From an uncultured Bacteroides sp. (GTDB lineage Bacteria > Bacteroidota > Bacteroidia > Bacteroidales > Bacteroidaceae): a DNA stretch of 64,000 nt. The position numbers and the translations under genes are program-made. Below are positions 26,710-34,720 of the stretch, piece by piece (within the stretch, counting starts at the first letter, position 1; every line of letters starts with the position of its first letter). Location of the stretch: contig CAJKXC010000006.1 in the NCBI GenBank assembly GCA_905203765.1, positions 18,446 through 82,445 of the forward strand, read 5' to 3'. The notes under the pieces are model-generated. The model did no database searches. It was not told the origin of the DNA and worked only from the letters and a program-made list of their open reading frames with translations.

Positions 26710-28350
26710 ATGGATAGTTTGTTTTTTGTTAGGTTAAGATTAGGATTAGCAGCGTTACTTTGCCTTTGCGCCACTTCGATGGTGGAAGCAAAGGTAAAGT
26801 TACCTGCTTTGGTCTCGGACGGAATGGTGTTGCAGCGCGAGCAGCCCGTCAAGGTATGGGGTACGGCGGATGCCGGAGAAAACATACAGGTAAAGTTCCT
26901 GAAAAGGACCTACACCACTACCGCCGATAAGGACGGACGGTGGAGCATCACCCTGCCCGCCATGAAACCGGGCGGGCCTTACATCATGCAGATAAACGAC
27001 CTCGAAGTGAAAGACATCCTGGTGGGAGACGTATGGCTGTGCACCGGGCAATCGAATATGGAGTTGCCCGTAGGTCGGGTGATGGATATGTTCAAGGATG
27101 AGATTGCCGCTTACGAGAATCCCAATATACGGCAGTTCAGTGTACCCAATATCTTCGATTTCCATGCACCACAGGAGAACTTGCCGGAACACATTGCCTG
27201 GAAACCGCTGACCCGGGAGAATGTAATGGGCTTCTCCGCCCTGGCTTATTTCACAGCCAAGGCACAGTATGAAAAGAACGGTGTACCCGTAGGACTTGTC
27301 AAATCCGCCTGGGGCGGGACTCCCGTTGAGTCTTGGATCAGCGAGGAAGGACTGAAGGAATTCCCGATGTACATCAATGATAAGCGTCAATATGAAGACG
27401 ATAACTACTTGAAGAGCGTTCAGCAGACAGCTGCTATCGCTTCCAGCCGCTGGAACGGCATCCTGTATAGCGGTGATGCGGGGCTTCACGAAGCCACGCC
27501 CTGGTATGCCGCCGACTATAACGACAAGGACTGGAAGACGGTGAACCTGCTTTCCCGCGAATGGGCTACCAACGGCATGAGACCAATAAACGGTTCGCAC
27601 TGGTTCCGCAAAGATGTGGAAGTGCCGCAAAGCTGGGCAGGCAAAGAAGCCGTTATCCGTATGGGGTGCATCGTCAATGCCGATTCTGTTTATGTGAACG
27701 GAACTTTTGTAGGAACCGTGTCCTACCAGTATCCCCCCCGCATCTATACCATTCCCGCAGGCGTGCTGAAAGCCGGAAAGAACAACGTGACCGTACGCCT
27801 CATCAGCAACGGCGGCTATCCGGAGTTTGTGCCGGAGAAACCTTATAAGATAATCTGTGGTAACGAAGAGGTGAGCCTGGAAGGCGACTGGAAATACCGG
27901 CTGGGTAACCCGATGCCCCCGGCCCCCGGTTCCATATCCTTCTTCTACAAGCCCGTCTGCCTGTACAACGCCATGATTGCCCCGTTGCAGAACTACGCTG
28001 TGAGCGGTGTTATCTGGTATCAGGGCGAAGCGAACGTAGGTCGCCGCAACGAGTACGCCGCATTGCTGACCGCGATGATTGCCGACTGGCGCCGCACTTT
28101 CAATCAGCCCGACCTGCCTTTCTTCATCGTCGAGCTTGCCGACTTCCTGTCCAAAGACGACGTCTACGGTCGCAAGGCATGGGCGGAGATGCGTAAGGAA
28201 CAGGCACGTGCAGCAGATATGAATCCTAACGCCTGGCTCATCCACAACAGCGACCTGGGCGAATGGAACGACATTCACCCGCTGGATAAGAAAACGTTGG
28301 GTGCGCGCGTCTCCGATGCGATTGAGAAATATGCTGCTGAAAAGAAATAA
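26710..28350 (+). CDS. SGNH acetylesterase with inserted beta-domain (CE20-like)
   Basis: 546 aa exported esterase, probably deacetylating xylan fragments. It was long annotated as sialate O-acetylesterase. Catalytic Ser is in TGQSNM (S115), the oxyanion block is WYQGEAN (436-442), and Asp/His are in WNDIHP (D521, H523). A GH2-like jelly-roll segment (residues ~240-380, SHWFRKDVEVP, NADSVYVNGTFVG) is inserted inside the SGNH fold, an architecture described for CE20 xylan/xyloglucan acetylesterases. It sits between the GH35-like enzyme and the GPH transporter with short gaps. Confidence 0.82.
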   Translation: MDSLFFVRLRLGLAALLCLCATSMVEAKVKLPALVSDGMVLQREQPVKVWGTADAGENIQVKFLKRTYTTTADKDGRWSITLPAMKPGGPYIMQINDLEVKDILVGDVWLCTGQSNMELPVGRVMDMFKDEIAAYENPNIRQFSVPNIFDFHAPQENLPEHIAWKPLTRENVMGFSALAYFTAKAQYEKNGVPVGLVKSAWGGTPVESWISEEGLKEFPMYINDKRQYEDDNYLKSVQQTAAIASSRWNGILYSGDAGLHEATPWYAADYNDKDWKTVNLLSREWATNGMRPINGSHWFRKDVEVPQSWAGKEAVIRMGCIVNADSVYVNGTFVGTVSYQYPPRIYTIPAGVLKAGKNNVTVRLISNGGYPEFVPEKPYKIICGNEEVSLEGDWKYRLGNPMPPAPGSISFFYKPVCLYNAMIAPLQNYAVSGVIWYQGEANVGRRNEYAALLTAMIADWRRTFNQPDLPFFIVELADFLSKDDVYGRKAWAEMRKEQARAADMNPNAWLIHNSDLGEWNDIHPLDKKTLGARVSDAIEKYAAEKK

Positions 28351-28372
28351 CTAACAATTGAAATAAGCTACT

Positions 28373-29869
28373 ATGAACTCACTGAGTCAAAAAGTGTCTA
28401 TGGCCGAGAAGATAGGCTATAGCTTGGGAGACTGTTCTGCGAACCTGGTGTTCCAGATGATGATGATTTATCAAACCAAGTTCTATACCGACGTGTTCGG
28501 TCTGGAAGGTGCCGTTGCAGGCTCCGTCATGCTGATAGCCCGCATTGTCGATGCTTTCGTCGACCCTACCGTAGGCATCCTGTCCGACCGTACCCGGACG
28601 AAATGGGGCAAATACCGCCCGTGGGTGCTGTGGACGGCGCTGCCGTTTATGGTGTTCTATATCCTGGCGTTCTACAATCCCGGCATCGAGGACAAGGCGA
28701 TGGTAGCGCTGTATGCCACCATCTCTTACACCCTGCTGATGACGTTGTATTCCTTTAATAATACACCCTATTCGTCATTGGGCGGCGTCATGTCGAGCGA
28801 CATCAAGGAGCGTACCAGCATTACCAGTATCCGCTTTGTAGCAGCTACGGTGGCACAGTTCGTTGTCCAGGGGCTGACGCTTCCGCTGGTAAGCAAGTTC
28901 GCCGGTCCCGACGGCGACAAGGGGCATGGCTGGCTATGCACCATCTCCCTGTTTGCCGTCATCGGCTTCGTATTCCTGGTCATCACCTTCTTCTCCAGCC
29001 GCGAGCGCATCACGCCGCCCACGAGCCAGAAGACGGATACCCGGAAAGACATCAAGGATGTGTTCAAGAATATCCCCTGGCGGGCTATGTTCATACTGAC
29101 CATCTTCCTTTTCACCACGCTTGCCATGTGGGGAAGCGCCATGAACTATTACTTTGAGAACTATGTGGACGCGGGGGCGCTCTATGCCTTCCTCGACAAG
29201 ATAGGGTTGGTGGCTACAGAAGCCGGCAACGGTGTGGGTTATACGATACTGAACGCTTTCGGACTTATTGTCAGCAGTCCCGACAAGGCATACGAAGTAG
29301 GCTTCGGTGTATTCAACATGTTGGGAGCTATCGTACAGTTCTTCGGCGTAATCTTCCTCTCCGGCTTCCTTGCCAACCGCTACGGAAAGAAATCGGTATT
29401 CATCGTCTGCCTGGCGCTGACGGCTGTGTTCACCGCCTTCTTCTACTTCCCCAATGAGACGGATGTAGAGACGATGTTCGTGCTGAACTTCCTGAAGAGC
29501 CTCGCCTATGCACCGACCGTTCCGTTGCTTTGGGCAATGATTGCCGATGTGGCCGACCATTCGGAATACGTCAACCACCGCCGTGCCACGGGCTTCGTCT
29601 TTGCCGGTGTGGTCTTTGCACTGAAAGCCGGTCTGGGTATCGGTGGCGCTATTCTTGGTTTCCTACTTTCCGGTTTCGGTTATGTATCGGGCGCAGGGGT
29701 GGCACAGAGCGAATCGGCTATCCGCGGTATTGTGCTCTCGTCCAGTATTATTCCGGCGGTGACGTTCTTTGTCGGAGTCATCGCGCTGTGGTTCTATCCT
29801 ATAACGAAGAAGTACAACGAGCAGATGCAGGCGGAACTGACCGAGCGCAGAAACCGGGAAGATTATTAA
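28373..29869 (+). CDS. GPH-family sugar:cation symporter
   Basis: Inner-membrane transporter, 498 aa with about twelve hydrophobic helices. The N-terminal EKIGYSLGDCSANLVFQ and DPTVGILSDRTRTKWGKYRPWVLW are typical of the glycoside-pentoside-hexuronide family (XynP/MelB-like). It would import periplasmic xylobiose, xylose or short oligosaccharides into the cytoplasm for the GH43 encoded downstream. It is 22 bases from the esterase and 22 from the GH10-GH43 gene. Substrate is inferred from context. Confidence 0.9.
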   Translation: MNSLSQKVSMAEKIGYSLGDCSANLVFQMMMIYQTKFYTDVFGLEGAVAGSVMLIARIVDAFVDPTVGILSDRTRTKWGKYRPWVLWTALPFMVFYILAFYNPGIEDKAMVALYATISYTLLMTLYSFNNTPYSSLGGVMSSDIKERTSITSIRFVAATVAQFVVQGLTLPLVSKFAGPDGDKGHGWLCTISLFAVIGFVFLVITFFSSRERITPPTSQKTDTRKDIKDVFKNIPWRAMFILTIFLFTTLAMWGSAMNYYFENYVDAGALYAFLDKIGLVATEAGNGVGYTILNAFGLIVSSPDKAYEVGFGVFNMLGAIVQFFGVIFLSGFLANRYGKKSVFIVCLALTAVFTAFFYFPNETDVETMFVLNFLKSLAYAPTVPLLWAMIADVADHSEYVNHRRATGFVFAGVVFALKAGLGIGGAILGFLLSGFGYVSGAGVAQSESAIRGIVLSSSIIPAVTFFVGVIALWFYPITKKYNEQMQAELTERRNREDY

Positions 29870-29891
29870 ATAACATATAAAAGAAGATAGA

Positions 29892-32261
29892 ATGAAACTG
29901 AATCACATCCTTATCTCCCTCTGTACCGCCGCGGCGCTGTCTGCCTGCGGACAGGAAAAACAAGCCGGCATCGTTGCCGAGCCGTCATTGAAAGGTGCCT
30001 TTGGCGACAAGTTCCACATCGGCGTTGCCATTAACTCCGAGCAGGCTGCCGGGCGAGACACCGCTGCCGTGCGCGTTGTCAAGCAGCACTTCAACGCTGT
30101 TGTGGCAGAGAACTGCATGAAGAGCGAAGTAATACACCCCGAAGAAGACCGCTATGACTTCACGCTGGCGGACGAGTTCGTCCGCTTCGGTGAGGAGAAC
30201 AACCTCTGGATTACCGGGCATTGCCTGATATGGCATTCACAGTTGTCCCGCTGGTTCTGCGTGGACGACAAGGGGAACAATGTATCGCCCGAAGTGCTGA
30301 AGCAACGGATGAAGGACCACATCAACACCATTGTCACCCGCTATAAAGGCCGTATCAAGGGTTGGGACGTAGTGAACGAAGCCATCGAGGATGACGGAAG
30401 CTACCGTAAGACCAAGTTCTACGAGATCCTGGGCGAAGAGTACATCCCGCTCGCCTTCCAGTATGCTCATGAGGCGGACCCGGATGCCGAGTTGTACTAC
30501 AACGACTACAGCATGCACCAAACCGGACGACGCGATGCCGTCGTTCGCCTGGTCAACTCGTTGAAGGAACGGGGGCTGCGCATTGACGCCGTAGGTATGC
30601 AGGGGCATATCGGTATGGACTATCCTTCTATCGAAGTGTTTGAGCAAAGTCTCCTTGCCTTTGCATCGACCGGTGCCAAGGTGATGATAACCGAATGGGA
30701 CATGAGCGCCCTGCCTTCCGTCAGCCAGAGTGCCAACGTAGCGGACGTGGCTGCCTACGCAAAGGAACTGAATCCCTATCCCGAAGCTTTGCCCGACTCT
30801 GTATCCCGGAAGTGGAACGCACGGATGAAGGACTTCTTCGAACTCTTTCTCCGCCACTCCGACGTCGTAACGCGCGTCACCGCCTGGGGCGTCAGCGACG
30901 GCGGTTCCTGGAAGAACAACTTCCCTGTGCGCGGACGTCACGAATATCCCTTGCTCTTCGACCGCAATTACGAGCCCAAGCCCTTTGTGCGCGAACTCAT
31001 TGCACCGAAGACGGCCCTGTTCGACGATTTTGTTTACTCGGTAGAAGGGGATGAACCGGCAGCGGCAAGTGCAAGCGCGGTATCCAACCCCATCCTTCCC
31101 GGTTGTTATCCCGACCCCAGCATCTGCCGGGTAGGGGATGACTACTACCTGGTCAACTCTTCTTTTGCCTTTTATCCCGGCATACCTATCTGGCACAGCA
31201 CCAATCTCAAGGATTGGGAGCAACTGGGCTATGTATTGAACCGTCCGTCCCAACTGCAGTTGGGCGACGGGCTGCGTATCGATGGCGGCATCTATGCACC
31301 GGATATAACCTACAACCCACATAATAAACTTTTTTATCTGATTACCACCGCAGTTGACTGTGGTGGTAATTTCTTCGTTACGACCGACGATCCCAAGAAA
31401 GGAAATTGGAGCGACCCCGTCTTTCTGCCCGAAGTAGGGGGCATCGACCCCAGCTTCCTGTTCGACGAGGACGGTAAAGCCTATATCGTGAACAACGACG
31501 CCCCCGCCGGCAAGCCCGAATACGACGGACACCGTGCCATCTGGATGCGCGAGTTCGACTGGCAGAACAACCGCGTCGCAGGCCCGCAGCGGGTGATTAT
31601 CGACGGTGGTGTGGACAAGTCCCAGCATCCCGTCTGGATAGAAGGCCCGCACCTCTACCACATCGACGGCACTTACTACCTGATGGCTGCCGAGGGCGGC
31701 ACAAGCGTGCATCACAGCGAAGTCATCTTCTCTTCACAGGCTCCTTTCGGCCCCTTCAAACCCTGCAAGGTCAATCCGATACTGACGCAGCGCGACCTGC
31801 CTGCCGACCGTCCGAACCCCGTGACTTGTACCGGACATGCCGACCTCGTGCAGACGCCTCAGGGCGACTGGTATGCCATCTTCCTCGGCGTGCGCCCTTA
31901 CAGCGGCGAGCACGATGTGATGGGACGCGAAACCTTCCTGCTGCCCGTGAACTGGGAAGACGGACAACCTATCATTCTTCCTGCCGGCGAGGCCATCAGC
32001 TACACCAACCGCCCTCTTGCTCCCACGCCCTTGTGGACGGCCAGCGGACTGGCAGATGAGGCCTTCTTCGTCCGCACTCCGCAAAGCAGCGCTTTCTACG
32101 CGATAGGCAAGGACGGACGGCTGGAACTGACCGCCCGCAGCACCCGCCTCTGCGACCGCAAGAAGCCCGCTGCCATCGGCCGCTGGATTACGAACTGGGA
32201 GTTCCGGGCACAGACAACCCTCGACTTTGCGCTGGGTCTGCCGTACGAGCCCGAGTGGTAG
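29892..32261 (+). CDS. GH10-GH43 bifunctional xylanase/xylosidase lipoprotein (frameshifted 3' end)
   Basis: 789 aa lipoprotein (lipobox LSAC, Cys ~19). The GH10 endo-xylanase module spans ~30-375, with acid/base E163 (GWDVVNEA) and nucleophile E268 (MITEWDM). The GH43 module spans ~398-700, with D408 (CYPDPS), D519 (GGIDPS) and E584 (WIEGPH). The frame ends at TAG 32259 in the middle of the expected C-terminal beta-sandwich, which continues in the -1 frame to 32656. Both catalytic modules are complete, so the truncated product may still work. A one-base loss near 32255 is the simplest cause; sequencing error cannot be excluded. Confidence 0.9.
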   Translation: MKLNHILISLCTAAALSACGQEKQAGIVAEPSLKGAFGDKFHIGVAINSEQAAGRDTAAVRVVKQHFNAVVAENCMKSEVIHPEEDRYDFTLADEFVRFGEENNLWITGHCLIWHSQLSRWFCVDDKGNNVSPEVLKQRMKDHINTIVTRYKGRIKGWDVVNEAIEDDGSYRKTKFYEILGEEYIPLAFQYAHEADPDAELYYNDYSMHQTGRRDAVVRLVNSLKERGLRIDAVGMQGHIGMDYPSIEVFEQSLLAFASTGAKVMITEWDMSALPSVSQSANVADVAAYAKELNPYPEALPDSVSRKWNARMKDFFELFLRHSDVVTRVTAWGVSDGGSWKNNFPVRGRHEYPLLFDRNYEPKPFVRELIAPKTALFDDFVYSVEGDEPAAASASAVSNPILPGCYPDPSICRVGDDYYLVNSSFAFYPGIPIWHSTNLKDWEQLGYVLNRPSQLQLGDGLRIDGGIYAPDITYNPHNKLFYLITTAVDCGGNFFVTTDDPKKGNWSDPVFLPEVGGIDPSFLFDEDGKAYIVNNDAPAGKPEYDGHRAIWMREFDWQNNRVAGPQRVIIDGGVDKSQHPVWIEGPHLYHIDGTYYLMAAEGGTSVHHSEVIFSSQAPFGPFKPCKVNPILTQRDLPADRPNPVTCTGHADLVQTPQGDWYAIFLGVRPYSGEHDVMGRETFLLPVNWEDGQPIILPAGEAISYTNRPLAPTPLWTASGLADEAFFVRTPQSSAFYAIGKDGRLELTARSTRLCDRKKPAAIGRWITNWEFRAQTTLDFALGLPYEPEW

Positions 32262-32656
32262 AAGAGGCTCCCGCCTCTGCCGAAGACTTTGCCGGTCTCC
32301 TTCTTTTCAAGGACGATACCACGAATGTCCGCTTCGGCAAGACGCTCGATGAGCAAGGCAACCCGTGCCTGAAACTCGTGGCTTGCAGCCAGGGACAGAC
32401 CGTCAATGAAGCAGTTGTCCCCTTGCAGCAGTCGGATGCCGGTAAGAAGGTTTATCTGAAAGTATCGGGCAACCAGCCGCAAGTTACCGGTGAGGGCAGT
32501 GTAAGCTACACCTTCAGCTACTCCTTCGCTCCGAAGAAGGGCTGGGTAGAAGCCGGTACATCCGTTTCCGCCGATTTGCTCAGCACGAAGACTGCCGGTG
32601 GATTTACGGGAACGATGGTGGGTATCTATGCAACAGGAGATTATAGTTTGAACTAA
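32262..32656 (+). pseudogene. Detached C-terminal domain of the GH10-GH43 protein
   Basis: About 130 codons in the frame one base behind the main gene. They encode EDFAGLLLFKDDTTNVRFGK and later SYTFSYSFAPKKGW, the beta-sandwich that normally closes GH43 enzymes of this type. It has no own start or signal peptide; the open frame reaches back to GTG 32255. Joined to the upstream frame it would give a protein of about 920 aa. Confidence 0.75.
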
Positions 32657-32706
32657 ACTTCTATTTATTAACTTTGTACCAACAATCAGAACTAAATAAC
32701 AGCATT

Positions 32707-33681
32707 ATGAAAAAAGAAAAGAGATACTTAGTACCCAATGATTATATGGCCGACCCTGCCGTACACGTATTCAACGGCCGCGTCTACATCTACCCCAGCC
32801 ACGACTGGGAGAGTGGCATCGAAGAGAACGACAACGGCGACCACTTCGACATGAAGGATTACCACGTCTTCTCTACCGACGACGTGATGCACGGCGACAT
32901 CCGCGACCACGGCCTGGTGCTCCAAGTGGCGGACATCCCCTGGGCAGGCCGCCAGCTGTGGGACTGCGACGTAGCCGAGAAAGACGGGAAATACTACATG
33001 TACTTCCCCTTGAAGGACAAGACCGACATTTTCCGCATCGGCGTTGCCGTCGCCGACAGCCCCGAAGGCCCTTTCATCCCCCAGCCCGACCCGATACGCG
33101 GCAGTTACAGCATCGACCCCGCCATCCTGAACGACGGAGACGGATGCTACTACATGTACTTCGGCGGCCTGTGGGGCGGACAGCTGCAACGCTACCGCGA
33201 TAACCGCGCCCTGGAGAGCGCCGCCTTTCCCGCCGACAACGAAACAGCCATCCCGGCACGCGTCGTCCGCCTCAGCGAAGACATGCTGCAATTTGCCGAA
33301 GAGCCCCGCCCCGTAGTCATCCTGGACGAAGACGGCACACCCCTGACCGCCGGCGACAGCTGCCGCCGCTTCTTCGAGGCAAGCTGGATGCACAAGTACA
33401 ACGGACGGTACTACTTCTCTTACTCCACCGGCGACACTCATCGCCTCTGCTATGCCACGGGCGACAACCCTTACGGGCCTTTCACCTACCAGGGTGTCAT
33501 CCTGACACCGGTCGTGGGCTGGACTACCCACCACGCCATCGCAGAGTACAAAGGAAAATGGTACCTGTTCCATCACGACAGCCAGCCTTCCGGCGGGCGC
33601 ACCTGGTTGCGCAGCCTGAAAGTATGCCAGCTGGAATACGATGCCGACGGACGTATCATCACTATTGAAGGAGAGGACTAA
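32707..33681 (+). CDS. Cytoplasmic GH43 beta-xylosidase/arabinofuranosidase
   Basis: 324 aa with no signal peptide. The five-bladed propeller residues are D16 (MADPAVH; general base), D137 (SIDPA; pKa modulator) and E224 (FFEASW; acid). Short GH43 proteins of this form act in the cytoplasm on imported xylo-oligosaccharides or arabinosyl fragments. The start is ATG 32707 rather than the open frame from 32674, because the catalytic Asp region follows at once. It is five bases from the oxidoreductase gene. Confidence 0.92.
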   Translation: MKKEKRYLVPNDYMADPAVHVFNGRVYIYPSHDWESGIEENDNGDHFDMKDYHVFSTDDVMHGDIRDHGLVLQVADIPWAGRQLWDCDVAEKDGKYYMYFPLKDKTDIFRIGVAVADSPEGPFIPQPDPIRGSYSIDPAILNDGDGCYYMYFGGLWGGQLQRYRDNRALESAAFPADNETAIPARVVRLSEDMLQFAEEPRPVVILDEDGTPLTAGDSCRRFFEASWMHKYNGRYYFSYSTGDTHRLCYATGDNPYGPFTYQGVILTPVVGWTTHHAIAEYKGKWYLFHHDSQPSGGRTWLRSLKVCQLEYDADGRIITIEGED

Positions 33682-33686
33682 GCCTT

Positions 33687-34667
33687 ATGGAAAATGTAAA
33701 AATAGGAATTATCGGTGCCGGCTGGATAGCCGAGCAAATGGCCATTACCCTGCGGGGTATGACCGGTGTGGAAGCCTACGCCATCGCTTCCCGCAGTATG
33801 CAGAATGCCCGTGAGTTTGCCGACCGCTGGGGCTTTGCCCGCGCCTACGGCTCGTACGAAGAGATGCTGGACGACGAGCAAGTGCAGTTGGTGTACATCG
33901 CTACGCCCCATTCCCATCACCTGGAGCATGCCCGCATGAGCCTGCTCCGGGGCAAGCCGGTGCTTTGCGAGAAGGCGTTTACCGCCAATGCCCGCCAGGC
34001 GGAAGAACTCCTGAACCTGGCGCACGAACGGAACCTCTTCATCACCGAAGCCATCTGGACGCGCTATATGCCGCTGTCCCAGACCATCAACAAGCTCATT
34101 GCCGACGGCGCCATCGGCCGTCCCATGACCCTGTCCGCCAACCTGGGCTATCCCATCGGCAACCGTGAGCGGCTGATGCAGCCGGCACTCGCCGGCGGTG
34201 CGCTCCTCGACCTGGGCGTCTACGCGCTGAACTTCGCCTCTATGGTCTTCGGCACGCAGATAGAGAAGATTACCTCGACCTGTGTCAAGACCGCCACCGG
34301 CGTGGATGCGCAGAACAGCATCACCCTGACCTTCGATGACGGCCGGATGGCAGTGCTGCACAGCACCATGCTCAGCATGACCGACCGCCAGGGCATCGTC
34401 TCCGGCGACCGCGGCCACCTGATTGTGGAGAACATCAACAACCCGCAACGGGTAACGGTGGTGACGGAAGACTACCGGACCGTTGCCGTCTACGACTGCC
34501 CGCCGCAAATCACCGGCTACGAATACCAGGTATATGCTTCCGTCGAAGCGCTGAAGAACGGCTGGCTGGAATCTCCCTACATGCCCCACGCCGAAACCCT
34601 GCGCATCATGCGCCTTATGGACGGCCTGCGCCGGGAGTGGGGGATACGCTATCCTTTTGAAGACTGA
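33687..34667 (+). CDS. Gfo/Idh/MocA-family oxidoreductase
   Basis: 326 aa cytoplasmic NAD(P)-dependent sugar dehydrogenase family member. Rossmann motif GIIGAGWIAEQM at ~7-18; the family EKAFTANARQAEELL block (~93) carries the catalytic-type Lys; a C-terminal alpha/beta substrate domain follows. The sequence resembles the xylose/dihydrodiol dehydrogenase branch. In this operon it could oxidise xylose, glucuronate or a methylated derivative; the substrate is not visible from sequence. Its stop codon begins the 22-bp repeats that separate it from GH67. Confidence 0.88.
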   Translation: MENVKIGIIGAGWIAEQMAITLRGMTGVEAYAIASRSMQNAREFADRWGFARAYGSYEEMLDDEQVQLVYIATPHSHHLEHARMSLLRGKPVLCEKAFTANARQAEELLNLAHERNLFITEAIWTRYMPLSQTINKLIADGAIGRPMTLSANLGYPIGNRERLMQPALAGGALLDLGVYALNFASMVFGTQIEKITSTCVKTATGVDAQNSITLTFDDGRMAVLHSTMLSMTDRQGIVSGDRGHLIVENINNPQRVTVVTEDYRTVAVYDCPPQITGYEYQVYASVEALKNGWLESPYMPHAETLRIMRLMDGLRREWGIRYPFED

Positions 34668-34720
34668 TAACACCCGGTCCGAGGACCGATAACACCCGAT
34701 TTGAATACTCATAAACCCGA
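34666..34720. repeat. Short 22-bp tandem repeat between oxidoreductase and GH67
   Basis: GATAACACCCG recurs at 34666 and 34688, and CATAAACCCG at 34710, so the whole 52-base gap consists of two and a half 22-bp units. One unit holds a GGTCC/GGACC palindrome. The period equals that of the arrays behind both HTCS genes. Confidence 0.65.

Noticed and set aside
26800..28278. 492-codon minus-strand frame opposite the CE20-like esterase
   Set aside because: Antisense shadow; the plus strand carries intact SGNH motifs.
32255..32262. Programmed -1 frameshift in GH10-GH43
   Set aside because: No slippery X-XXY-YYZ heptamer or downstream pseudoknot is evident; a one-base deletion is the simpler reading.
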